A DNA stretch of 12,580 bases from Desulfobacteraceae bacterium (GTDB lineage Bacteria > Desulfobacterota > Desulfobacteria > Desulfobacterales > Desulfobacteraceae), in assembly GCA_003354055.1 (NCBI GenBank), contig PIVQ01000139.1, positions 1 to 12,580 on the forward strand. The letters are read 5' to 3'. Each line of letters begins with the position of its first letter. Position 1 is the stretch's first letter. Positions 6,233 through 12,580 of the stretch are shown here, piece by piece. The notes below the pieces were generated by a model. It ran no database searches, was not told the origin of the DNA, and worked only from the letters and a program-made list of their open reading frames with translations. A program made the position numbers and the translations under genes.

Positions 6233-7747
6233 ATGAAAACCACAACATCCAAAATCCTGGCGATTTTGCTTTTCATAACTACCGTAACCGGCGGCATCTT
6301 CTATAAACAGTTTTATGATTCAAAAAACGAATTAAAGAAAAGCATGGACAAAACCGGGCAACTGGAAAACCAGGTACAGGTATCACAAAAAATATCGGAA
6401 AACACTGAGTTGCTGTTAAATGAAGCACAAAACGCTATTGTGCTTCAAAAAAAAGAGGCATTAAAATCAATTGCCCAACTGGAAGGTTCCATCAAGGAAT
6501 TGGAAGGAAAAATATTTCTTCTTAAAGGAAAACTTGAAAATGAAAAAGAGCAGCATGAACTGCAAGTCACTAAGCTGACATCCATAATTTCCAGCCTTGA
6601 AACCGGGCTTGACCAAATAAAAAAACATCATTCCAATGATCTGGAAAAGATCATCCAATTGGAAAAGCAGCTCAAATCAGGCACAGATCAGGTGGAAATG
6701 CTTAACCAAGAGGTAATCGATTTTAAAAAAGAATTGTCATCCAAAGAAGTGAAACTCAAAAACGCCAATAAGATGATCCAGATAAAACAGGAAGAAATTG
6801 CAAGGCGTGTGGACATCGCCAACACACTTGAGCAGGCAGGGGAAAAAAGCGAAGAATTGCTCGAAGCACGGCAAGGCATTATCTCTAATCTCCAGGATGA
6901 ACTCTCTTCCCTGAAAGAAGACGTTTTTATTCTTAGTGGAAAACTTGAGGCTCAAATTGAGGCGTCTGACAATAAAAATGCATTACTTGAAAATATCAAC
7001 AGCCAGAATAGAGAAAAAATTCAGTCATTTGAAAAGGCGATTGATCTAAAATCCGAGCAGCTTGCACAAATGGCAAAGGAGTTAAAGACCATCCAGTTTT
7101 TAAGAAAGGATGAAACTCAAAAAAACAGGGATCAGATTTCATTTTTGGAAAAAAAGATGGGACAAAAGATATCCATAACCGAAAAGGAAATTACCGCACT
7201 TAAGTTACAGGTATCTGAAGGCATGACCATTAAAAAAAGGGCCACCCAACTGGAAAAGGAAAAAGCCGAGGCCCTTATCCGAGCCCAAACCTTGAAAAAA
7301 ACCTATAACAACCTTATGGAAAACCTCAAGCATGAACTGGCATCAAAAGACGCCACAATTAAAGAATTTGAAAAAAAACTTACCCTCACCTTTGTTGACC
7401 GGATCTTGTTTGATTTTGGAAGGGCCTCCCTGAATCCAGAGGGAAAACTAACCCTTCAAAGGACGGGGCAGGCACTGAAGGATAGTCCCGGCAGTAAGCT
7501 GCAGATTATCGGGCATACAGACGATGTTCCCATTGCCGAAGGATTTCGCTATAAGTTCCCCTCCAACTGGGAATTGTCCGCATCAAGGGCATCCTCAGTT
7601 GCACGGTTTTTACATAAATACAGCAGTATAGAGCCTGAAAAAATGGAGGTTGTTGGAAGATCTTTCTACCACCCCATGTCGGATAACACCACACAGGGAG
7701 GCCGGGCTAAAAACAGGCGGGTCGAGATTGTCATCATCCCGGAGTAA
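6233..7747 (+). CDS. Inner-membrane coiled-coil protein with OmpA/MotB peptidoglycan-binding domain
   Basis: The start at 6233 is set by a strong GGAGGTG 5 bases upstream; an in-frame ATG 18 codons earlier has no such site. The 504-residue product has one membrane helix (about residues 8-24, ILAILLFITTVTGGIFY) after a short cytoplasmic tail, so it is probably anchored in the inner membrane. A very long coiled coil follows (about 30-380), rich in Lys/Glu/Gln heptads. Residues about 383-504 form an OmpA-like domain: LFDFGRASLNPEG, GHTDDVPI, NWELSASRASSVARFL and the late KNRRVEIVI. The Asp of HTDD and the Arg of NRRVEI are the positions that bind diaminopimelate in peptidoglycan. The layout is like MotB, but no channel partner (MotA/TolQ type) is adjacent and the coil is far longer, so a cell-wall tether or spacer is likelier than a flagellar stator. 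It is convergent with the cyclase gene. Confidence 0.85.
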   Translation: MKTTTSKILAILLFITTVTGGIFYKQFYDSKNELKKSMDKTGQLENQVQVSQKISENTELLLNEAQNAIVLQKKEALKSIAQLEGSIKELEGKIFLLKGKLENEKEQHELQVTKLTSIISSLETGLDQIKKHHSNDLEKIIQLEKQLKSGTDQVEMLNQEVIDFKKELSSKEVKLKNANKMIQIKQEEIARRVDIANTLEQAGEKSEELLEARQGIISNLQDELSSLKEDVFILSGKLEAQIEASDNKNALLENINSQNREKIQSFEKAIDLKSEQLAQMAKELKTIQFLRKDETQKNRDQISFLEKKMGQKISITEKEITALKLQVSEGMTIKKRATQLEKEKAEALIRAQTLKKTYNNLMENLKHELASKDATIKEFEKKLTLTFVDRILFDFGRASLNPEGKLTLQRTGQALKDSPGSKLQIIGHTDDVPIAEGFRYKFPSNWELSASRASSVARFLHKYSSIEPEKMEVVGRSFYHPMSDNTTQGGRAKNRRVEIVIIPE

Positions 7748-7748
7748 T

Positions 7749-7771
7749 AGTCTACCGGGCGATTGTAGGCT
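7749..7771. terminator. Weak hairpin between convergent genes
   Basis: AGTCTAC (7749-7755) pairs with GTAGGCT (7765-7771), including one G-U pair, with a 9-base loop. It fills exactly the gap between the stop codons of the OmpA-domain gene and the cyclase gene. T runs on either side are short (TTT on the plus strand), so it is at best a weak bidirectional terminator. Confidence 0.35.
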
Positions 7772-8425
7772 TTAAGCTGAATTAACACGCCAGAATTCCG
7801 TTGAAAATGGAATCCCTTTAAAGTCCTCAATATATTTACCGGATATCTTGTTCATGCACCCACTGTTTTTGGGCTTTGACATTTCTTTCAGATCCAAAAG
7901 AACTTTTTGATAAAATTTCTCGCTGAAAATGATGGAATTCTCTTTTGCTTTGGTTAAAAGCCGGGCAGTGATATCGATATCTTTGCCATAATAATCATCA
8001 TATCCTTGAAAGAATGTAATATTGTATGCATCCTCGCAATAGTGAATGGAGACTTTACATTTCATATACATTTCGTCAACATGGAGCAATTTCAACATAT
8101 CAACTGTCGCATAAATTTCTTCGATAAGTGTGTAATAATTGTATATTAAATCTTCTTTTGAAAACAGAAAAGCATCAGGGATGAAAATCATAATGGCATC
8201 ACCGATAAATTTGATCGTGTTCTTCTTGATTTTCTGCTGAAGTTCCAACAGGGCAAACGTATTCTTCAAGAGAATCATCCAGTCTTTAAGTCCCTTATTA
8301 TACTTTATATCTGTGGAGTTTATGATGTCGATAAACAAACATGTGCCGCAACAAGGCTGAAGAGAATCTATGATTTCTTCGATTGCGTCCGTATTTTTAG
8401 AATGAAAATCTATAAATACTGTCAT
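7772..8425 (-). CDS. Small soluble class III nucleotidyl cyclase
   Basis: The 217-residue protein is essentially a single class III cyclase homology domain with no membrane segment or sensor domain. The metal-binding Asp33 lies in LFIDIINSTD and the second Asp76 in KFIGDAIMIF. The purine-specificity pair typical of adenylate cyclases appears to be kept: Lys72 (IKFIGD) and Asp144 (three residues before Gly147). Arg155 of DITARLL is the transition-state arginine, but the Asn normally four residues before it is Asp151. It probably makes cAMP or another cyclic nucleotide in the cytoplasm as a dimer; activity is inferred. GGGG lies 6 bases before the ATG. Stand-alone cyclases of this shape also occur in Pycsar phage-defence pairs, but no cyclic-nucleotide-binding effector gene lies in the window. 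The gene is AT-rich compared with sstT next to it. Confidence 0.75.
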   Translation of the reverse strand: MTVFIDFHSKNTDAIEEIIDSLQPCCGTCLFIDIINSTDIKYNKGLKDWMILLKNTFALLELQQKIKKNTIKFIGDAIMIFIPDAFLFSKEDLIYNYYTLIEEIYATVDMLKLLHVDEMYMKCKVSIHYCEDAYNITFFQGYDDYYGKDIDITARLLTKAKENSIIFSEKFYQKVLLDLKEMSKPKNSGCMNKISGKYIEDFKGIPFSTEFWRVNSA

Positions 8426-8554
8426 TTTTGCCCCTTTTTAAAAAAACGAACCGGTAGGATACCTGTCTGAAACATAGTGTATATTATGGTGTGATAAAAG
8501 CAATCGCTTGTTTAGAATATTTAATTCCAACGCGTAAAATGCACCGGAGAAAAT

Positions 8555-8589
8555 AAAGATGCCGCATGGATGATCCATGCGGCATCTTT
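8555..8589 (-). terminator. Perfect 16-bp-stem intrinsic terminator
   Basis: AAAGATGCCGCATGGA (8555-8570) and its exact reverse complement (8574-8589) flank a 3-base loop. Read on the minus strand the stem is followed by TTTATTTTC, the hallmark of Rho-independent termination; on the plus strand the T run is shorter and interrupted. It would end the sstT transcript, about 190 nt beyond the stop codon, and insulate the cyclase gene 130 nt further on. The unusual distance leaves room for the structured segment at 8620-8750. Confidence 0.8.
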
Positions 8590-8619
8590 GGTATTTAATG
8601 CTATCATATGGCTTGAATG

Positions 8620-8750
8620 TCCGGAGTCGGATAAGCGTCGAGTTTACCGGGTGGTTTTCCCTTTCCTATACTCGTAGGTTCAAAGGGGCTTTACGCTTTG
8701 GCGGTCCAGCAAACGGTTTTGCTGTTATTAAAAAAAAGTACCGCCCCTTT
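8620..8750. ncRNA. Highly structured non-coding segment of unknown function
   Basis: This stretch between sstT and its terminator has no credible gene but nested complementarity: 8620-8623/8628-8631; 8633-8638/8693-8698 (AAGCGT/ACGCTT) enclosing CCCTTTCCTA/TAGG..AAAGGG (8659-8668 with 8675-8687); then 8700-8705/8740-8745 (GGCGGT/ACCGCC) enclosing CAGCAAA/TTTGCTG (8707-8713/8718-8724). In addition AAAGGGGC (8682-8689) is perfectly complementary to GCCCCTTT (8743-8750), which would compete with two of these stems. Switching folds of this kind are typical of riboswitches or regulatory 3' UTRs, but I match it to no known class. The strand is uncertain; the minus strand is favoured because sstT transcription crosses it. 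Confidence 0.45.
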
Positions 8751-8776
8751 ACCTTCCGGATTTTTTGCGATCAGGA

Positions 8777-10006
8777 TTATTCTTTTGCAGCGGCAAGGCT
8801 CATGTCAGCCCTGTCAGAGGCAGCGGTAAACAGAACATCGGTTGAACTGTTCAATGCAGTCTCGGCCGAATCCTGGATCACACCGATGATAAATCCTGCC
8901 GCGACAACCTCCATTGAGATGTCATTGGGCACTCCGAAAAGGCTGCAGGCAAGTGGAATCAAAAGCAGGGAGCCGCCGGCAACGCCGGATGCACCGCAGG
9001 CAGAAACCGAGGCCACCAGGCTGAGGAGAAGTGCAGTTGCAATATCCACCTTGATACCCAGTGTATGTACGGCAGCCAGGGTCAAAATGGTGATGGTGAT
9101 GGCAGCCCCTCCCATATTGACGGTTGCGCCAAGGGGAATGGATACCGAGTAGGTGTCCTCATTGAGTTTTAGACGCTTGCAAAGATCCATGTTGACCGGA
9201 ATATTAGCAGCGGAACTCCTGGTGAAAAATGCGGTTACTCCGCTTTCCCGAAGGCAGGTGAAGGCAAGGGGATAAGGGTTTTTCCGGGTTTTCAGGAACA
9301 CGATAAATGGGTTGACAACAAGCGCTATGATCAGCATGGAACCCAGAAGCACCTGGAGTAGATGGGTGTAACCTGCAAGTGCTGAAAAACCTGTTGTTGC
9401 GATGGTTTTTGCAACCAGTCCGAAAATTCCCAAGGGTGCAAAGCGAATCACCAGTCTAACGACGCTCGAAACACCCTGGGAGATATCGTGCAGGATGGTC
9501 TTCATACCGTCCGATGCATGCTGAAAGCTGAATCCCAACACGATTGCCCAGGCAAGAATTCCGAGGAAGTTACCAGTGGCAAGCGCATTAACCGGGTTAT
9601 CCACCATCTTGAACAGCAGCGTATGGAGAACCTGACCGATACCATCGGGTGGGGTCGCCGAGACGTTGGTTGCCACAAGCGTAAGCGTGGTTGGAAAAAG
9701 AAAGCTCATGGTAACGGCAACCAAGGCTGCCATGAATGTGCCCACTAAATATAAAAGAATAATCGAGCGCATGTTCGTGTTTGCGCCTTTTTTCTGATTT
9801 GCGATGGATGCAGTTACGATGACAAACACAAGTGTCGGAGCAACGGCCTTAAGCCCCCCGACAAATAAACCGCCCAGCAGACCGGCAGATTTTGCAGCCG
9901 CGGGTGCGACCATAGCGAGAATAACACCTGCTATGATGCCCATCATAATCTGGGTAACTAAACTACCTGATGCAATTCTTTTAAAAATTCTGGCTATTTG
10001 ATTCAT
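8777..10006 (-). CDS. sstT: Na+/serine-threonine symporter
   Basis: The 409-residue inner-membrane protein of the dicarboxylate/amino acid:cation symporter family is predicted to import serine and threonine with Na+. It resembles E. coli SstT (414 residues) along its whole length. Recognisable segments are SGSLVTQI near the N-terminus, [58 protein letters not shown] with the serine-rich re-entrant loop, [19 protein letters not shown], and [17 protein letters not shown] followed by [13 protein letters not shown]. Eight helices plus two re-entrant loops are expected. The frame is open to 10081, but that extension covers the predicted promoter. The ATG at 10006 has AGGGA 6 bases upstream and gives the family length, so I use it. 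It appears to be monocistronic, with its own promoter and a far-downstream terminator. Confidence 0.95.
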   Translation of the reverse strand: MNQIARIFKRIASGSLVTQIMMGIIAGVILAMVAPAAAKSAGLLGGLFVGGLKAVAPTLVFVIVTASIANQKKGANTNMRSIILLYLVGTFMAALVAVTMSFLFPTTLTLVATNVSATPPDGIGQVLHTLLFKMVDNPVNALATGNFLGILAWAIVLGFSFQHASDGMKTILHDISQGVSSVVRLVIRFAPLGIFGLVAKTIATTGFSALAGYTHLLQVLLGSMLIIALVVNPFIVFLKTRKNPYPLAFTCLRESGVTAFFTRSSAANIPVNMDLCKRLKLNEDTYSVSIPLGATVNMGGAAITITILTLAAVHTLGIKVDIATALLLSLVASVSACGASGVAGGSLLLIPLACSLFGVPNDISMEVVAAGFIIGVIQDSAETALNSSTDVLFTAASDRADMSLAAAKE

Positions 10007-10051
10007 GCCCATTCCCTTTAATTGGTTTTTTATTAAACCGCCACGGGGGGG

Positions 10052-10081
10052 CTTATAATCTCTCCGCGTCGTTTTTGTCAA
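10052..10081 (-). promoter_or_regulatory. Predicted strong promoter for sstT
   Basis: On the minus strand an exact TTGACA (10076-10081) is followed after 18 bp by TATAAG (10052-10057), or after 17 bp by TTATAA. Transcription would begin near 10045, giving a leader of about 40 nt before the chosen start. This argues against the longer reading frame being translated. Confidence 0.65.
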
Positions 10082-10176
10082 TAAAATTATAGTATTTTTT
10101 GCATTACCAATAGTTTAATTGCTTTATTTTATGGAATGCGTAGTTTTGATAAAAATATTGATCATGACAAAATCCC

Positions 10177-10235
10177 GTTACCAATTGCCTGAAGGCAATC
10201 TGAACCAGCCCGGGCATGGGGCAATACCATCCGGT
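10177..10235 (-). pseudogene. Decayed duplicate of the dus 5' coding segment (repeat copy 2)
   Basis: About 59 bp are near-identical to dus codons 25-45. Translation of the minus strand gives PMPGLVQIAFRQLVTGF against PMAGLGHIAFRQLVTEF in the intact gene; a 2-bp deletion shifts the frame just before this, where RMVL is seen in another frame. Similarity fades on both sides: there is no N-terminal dus sequence to its right, and only a few bases of match to its left. An ORF through it starting at 10304 has no other recognisable content and is not called. Either it is what remains of a second dus gene or it is the far attachment site of an integrated element. Confidence 0.8.
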
Positions 10236-10268
10236 ATCCCTGAAGCTAAAGCAAACTAGGGGAGAGAA

Positions 10269-10290
10269 AAACGGTTTAAAGAACCCGTTT
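10269..10290. other. Inverted repeat upstream of the autotransporter
   Basis: AAACGGTT (10269-10276) and AACCCGTTT (10282-10290) form a stem with one bulged C and a 5-base loop. On the minus strand it is followed by TTTCTC, a possible weak terminator. On the plus strand it lies about 25 bp upstream of the predicted -35 box, where it could be an operator. The rest of 10007-10376 holds the sstT promoter and leader, the dus fragment and this element; I see no gene there. Confidence 0.35.
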
Positions 10291-10314
10291 GAATTCCCCT
10301 GCAATTTTGGGGGC

Positions 10315-10343
10315 TTGCATTCTTAGTTTGATTGGTATTAAAT
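10315..10343 (+). promoter_or_regulatory. Tentative promoter for the autotransporter
   Basis: TTGCAT (10315-10320) and TTAAAT (10338-10343) are 17 bp apart, about 35 bp before the start codon. Both boxes are four-of-six matches, so this is a weak call. Confidence 0.3.
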
Positions 10344-10376
10344 ACACTCGTAGATACAAATCATAGAGGAATAATT

Positions 10377-12580
10377 ATGCGTTGTCACTTTTCAGATTTG
10401 AATTCTGGCCGCTATCTACTGTTATTCACCTTTCTTCTCAGGTGGTTATTCCTCTGTCTATTATGTTTTTCAGTCTATATTTCTCCGGTCCACGCCGCCA
10501 CTATTTATTGGAAAGGGCAAGTCGGTAAGGATCAGATATGGAGCGATTCCGATAACTGGGACCTTGGCCGGGCTGTTCAAAGCGGTGACGTTGTTTACTA
10601 TGACAACAGCCGCGATGGTGGCTATAATCAAAGTCAGGACAATGACATCAGCGGACTGACAAATCTAAGCTTTGTGATTGAAGATATTTCCGATGACTAT
10701 TCCGGGATCAGAACGGGCAATGCGATCGGCCTGGCTTCAGGGAATGCGATTAACATGGTTGATGCGGAAGAGTCATTTCTATTCGAAGTCCCAATAACGC
10801 TTTCAGGCGCTACAACTGTTTTGGGGAGTCCCGCTATGTGGGCTTGCTCTTTTACAAAGCAGGTGGATAATCAGGGATACGACCTGACGCTTTCCAATGG
10901 GAATCCCACAGTAATGACGAATGGCGAATTGAGCGGGACAGGGGGGCTTATCATTGAAAACGGTGCGGAATTCTGGATAAAGGATACCAATCAGACGTAT
11001 ACCGGTAATACCACAGTTAACACTGGTGCCATAACGCTTATGAGTGGCGGCGGTCTGCCGGATAAATCTGCCCTTATCCTTTCCGTAAACGGTATGTTTG
11101 GGCTTATAGACGAACTTAATGAAAGTCATGATGATACCATCGGATCTCTTTCCGGGGCGGGGTATGTAGAATTGGGGGATTCTGTTCTTACAACCGGGGG
11201 CGACAACACTGACACAACGTTTTCCGGGGTCATCGATGACACCACTTACACAGGCTCTTTAATAAAAACCGGCAGCGGAAAGATGATCCTGTCCGGCATC
11301 AATACATATTCCGGCAACACCACTATCGAGCAAGGCATCCTGAGTATCGGGGCGGATAACAATCTGGGGGATGCATCTGCTAACCTTGTTTTTGACGGCG
11401 GTACCCTCCAGACTACAAGTAGTTTTACATCCGGAAGAACCGTTACCCTGAATGCCGGGGATGGTACATTCGACACCAACGGCAATGACAATATCCTGTC
11501 AGGTAACATCAGTGGCGCAGGTTCCCTGATCAAAATCGGCAGCGGCACACTTACCCTGTCCGGCATTAATACATATAGCGGCGGGGCGACCACGGTTTCC
11601 GGCGGAACCTTAAAATTGGGGGCCGGTAGCAGCCTTCCGGATGATACAGCCCTGAACCTTGCAGCATCCGGTATTTTTGATCTTGACAACAACAATGACA
11701 CCGTAGGATCTCTGGCAGGGGAAGGTAACGTAACACTGGGAAGCGCTGTATTTACAACCGGCGGCAATAATACCGACACAATTTTTTCAGGGGTAATCAG
11801 CGGCACAGGGTCTCTGGACAAAAGAGGCACCGGAACGTTGACATTATCCGGTGCCAACACGTTTTCAGGTGATATCACAATTACAACGGGTGCGCTTTCC
11901 GTAACAGGCAGCCTTAACGGTGATACCGTAATAAGTTCCGGTGCAAGCCTGTCCGGTACCGGTGGAATGAAAAAAATTACCAACAGCGGGAGGATCGCCC
12001 CCGGAAATTCCATTGGCACTTTGACAGTCAACGGCGATTATATTCATAATAGCGGTGCAACCTACGAAGCTGAGGTTGATGATCAGGGAAACTCAGACTT
12101 GATTGATGTCTCAGGGGCTGCGGTGTTGAACGGCGGCTCTGTAGAAGTGCAGATTCCGGATGGTATTTATGCAGATAGTATTGACTATACTATTTTACAG
12201 GCAACAGGTGGTGTAAACGGAACATTTGACACCGTCACCTCGGATAACTCTCAATGGTTTGAAACTCAATTAAGCTATAATGCCAACGATGTTGCCCTGA
12301 ATATCATAAGGGTTCCTTTTGCTTCCGTGGCTGAAACACCTATCGAAAGTGCAGTAGGGACCGCCTTGGATAACGCTTATGCGGATGCTTCGGGCGATAT
12401 GAGAGATGTACTGAATTCCCTCCAGAATTTAAATGCTTCCGAAGCCTGTCAGGCATACAACCGTATAGGGGGGGCCAGCCATCAGGCTTATAGCGCCGCC
12501 AGTTTTACCAGCACGAACCTGTATATTGATACGATTTTCTGGCGTGCAGGGAGCACCCATGCCGGATCAAGCAGTTTTGG
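10377..12580 (+). CDS. Type V autotransporter, passenger with PATR repeats (3' end outside window)
   Basis: The frame starts at ATG 10377 (AGAGGA 6 bases upstream) and runs without a stop to the window edge: 734 codons of a larger gene. Residues 1-40 are a long Sec signal (cleaved after PVHA). The passenger is a Gly/Thr/Asn-rich beta-helix with autotransporter-associated repeats of the form GSL-K-GSGTLTLSG-NTYSG-TTI-GGTLKLG at residues about 293, 382 and 478, and a degenerate one at about 190. A longer module (LPD-AL...TTGG-NTDT-FSGVI) recurs 188 residues apart. RIAPGNSIGTLTVNGDY (about 539) opens the conserved folding core near the passenger end. From about residue 655 a helical stretch (DVLNSLQNLNASEACQAYNRIGG) matches the linker before the translocator, so the outer-membrane beta-barrel should begin just past the window. 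A role in adhesion or surface coating is typical but not shown; no protease triad is evident. Confidence 0.88.
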   Translation, partial: MRCHFSDLNSGRYLLLFTFLLRWLFLCLLCFSVYISPVHAATIYWKGQVGKDQIWSDSDNWDLGRAVQSGDVVYYDNSRDGGYNQSQDNDISGLTNLSFVIEDISDDYSGIRTGNAIGLASGNAINMVDAEESFLFEVPITLSGATTVLGSPAMWACSFTKQVDNQGYDLTLSNGNPTVMTNGELSGTGGLIIENGAEFWIKDTNQTYTGNTTVNTGAITLMSGGGLPDKSALILSVNGMFGLIDELNESHDDTIGSLSGAGYVELGDSVLTTGGDNTDTTFSGVIDDTTYTGSLIKTGSGKMILSGINTYSGNTTIEQGILSIGADNNLGDASANLVFDGGTLQTTSSFTSGRTVTLNAGDGTFDTNGNDNILSGNISGAGSLIKIGSGTLTLSGINTYSGGATTVSGGTLKLGAGSSLPDDTALNLAASGIFDLDNNNDTVGSLAGEGNVTLGSAVFTTGGNNTDTIFSGVISGTGSLDKRGTGTLTLSGANTFSGDITITTGALSVTGSLNGDTVISSGASLSGTGGMKKITNSGRIAPGNSIGTLTVNGDYIHNSGATYEAEVDDQGNSDLIDVSGAAVLNGGSVEVQIPDGIYADSIDYTILQATGGVNGTFDTVTSDNSQWFETQLSYNANDVALNIIRVPFASVAETPIESAVGTALDNAYADASGDMRDVLNSLQNLNASEACQAYNRIGGASHQAYSAASFTSTNLYIDTIFWRAGSTHAGSSSF

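Noticed and set aside
7772..8425. A Pycsar anti-phage system
   Set aside because: The cyclase is the right size, but neither neighbour is a cyclic-nucleotide-binding TIR or membrane effector (they are an OmpA-domain protein and sstT), so no system can be claimed.
8620..8750. A known riboswitch (GEMM c-di-GMP, TPP or cobalamin class)
   Set aside because: Short similarities to GEMM and TPP strings were noticed on the minus strand, but the required conserved motifs are absent or out of order.
8577..9152. A 191-codon plus-strand open frame
   Set aside because: Most of it is antisense to sstT, and its start lies inside the terminator hairpin; no domain is visible.
10104..10304. A 66-codon minus-strand frame through the dus fragment as a real small gene
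   Set aside because: Its only recognisable part is the shifted dus segment; the rest lacks similarity and a ribosome site.
10803..11129. A 108-codon minus-strand open frame
   Set aside because: It overlaps the autotransporter passenger fully, is not similar to anything I know and has no start signal; treated as a shadow.
11246..12031. A long open frame on the minus strand, Pro/Val/Leu-rich
   Set aside because: It lies antisense to the autotransporter repeats; the low-complexity translation is the mirror of Gly/Thr/Ser/Asn-rich repeat codons, with no ribosome site or recognisable domain.

Overview
The window looks like chromosomal DNA from a Gram-negative bacterium, probably a Desulfobacterota (delta-proteobacterial) species. 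This is inferred from gene content: lysA, sstT, a type V autotransporter, a MotB-like OmpA protein and secreted proteins with Sec signals. No rRNA, tRNA or CRISPR array was seen. Composition is uneven: lysA, dus, sstT and the autotransporter are moderately GC-rich, while about 3.2-5.9 kb and the cyclase gene (7.8-8.4 kb) are clearly AT-rich.

Layout. (1) 1-2.9 kb, minus strand: a dihydrouridine-synthase family gene, then a lysA-ykgJ pair behind its own near-consensus sigma70 promoter. (2) 2.9-3.4 kb: a broken IS1634-type transposase remnant. (3) 3.4-6.2 kb: an AT-rich orphan polyamine-type solute-binding protein (+) converging on an unrecognised secreted protein (-) with a possible Cys/His catalytic pair; a 24-bp tandem repeat lies upstream of the latter. 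(4) 6.2-8.4 kb: an inner-membrane coiled-coil protein with a C-terminal OmpA/MotB peptidoglycan-binding domain (+), converging on a small soluble class III nucleotidyl cyclase (-). (5) 8.5-10.1 kb: a strong minus-strand terminator, a highly structured non-coding segment and the Na+/serine-threonine symporter sstT with its own promoter. (6) 10.17-10.24 kb: a decayed copy of about 60 bp from the 5' coding end of the dus gene, in the same orientation as the intact gene 7.5 kb away. (7) 10.38 kb to the end: a large autotransporter passenger, running off the window.

The most interesting large-scale signal is that the 2.7-10.2 kb block (IS remnant, AT-rich genes, orphan SBP, cyclase) lies between two direct copies of a dus segment. 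Integrative elements that target the 5' end of dus genes are known, so this may be an old island that has lost its integrase. The competing explanation is a decayed second dus copy. The genes in the block share no obvious pathway. Except for lysA-ykgJ, each appears to be its own transcription unit, and most neighbouring pairs are convergent or divergent.
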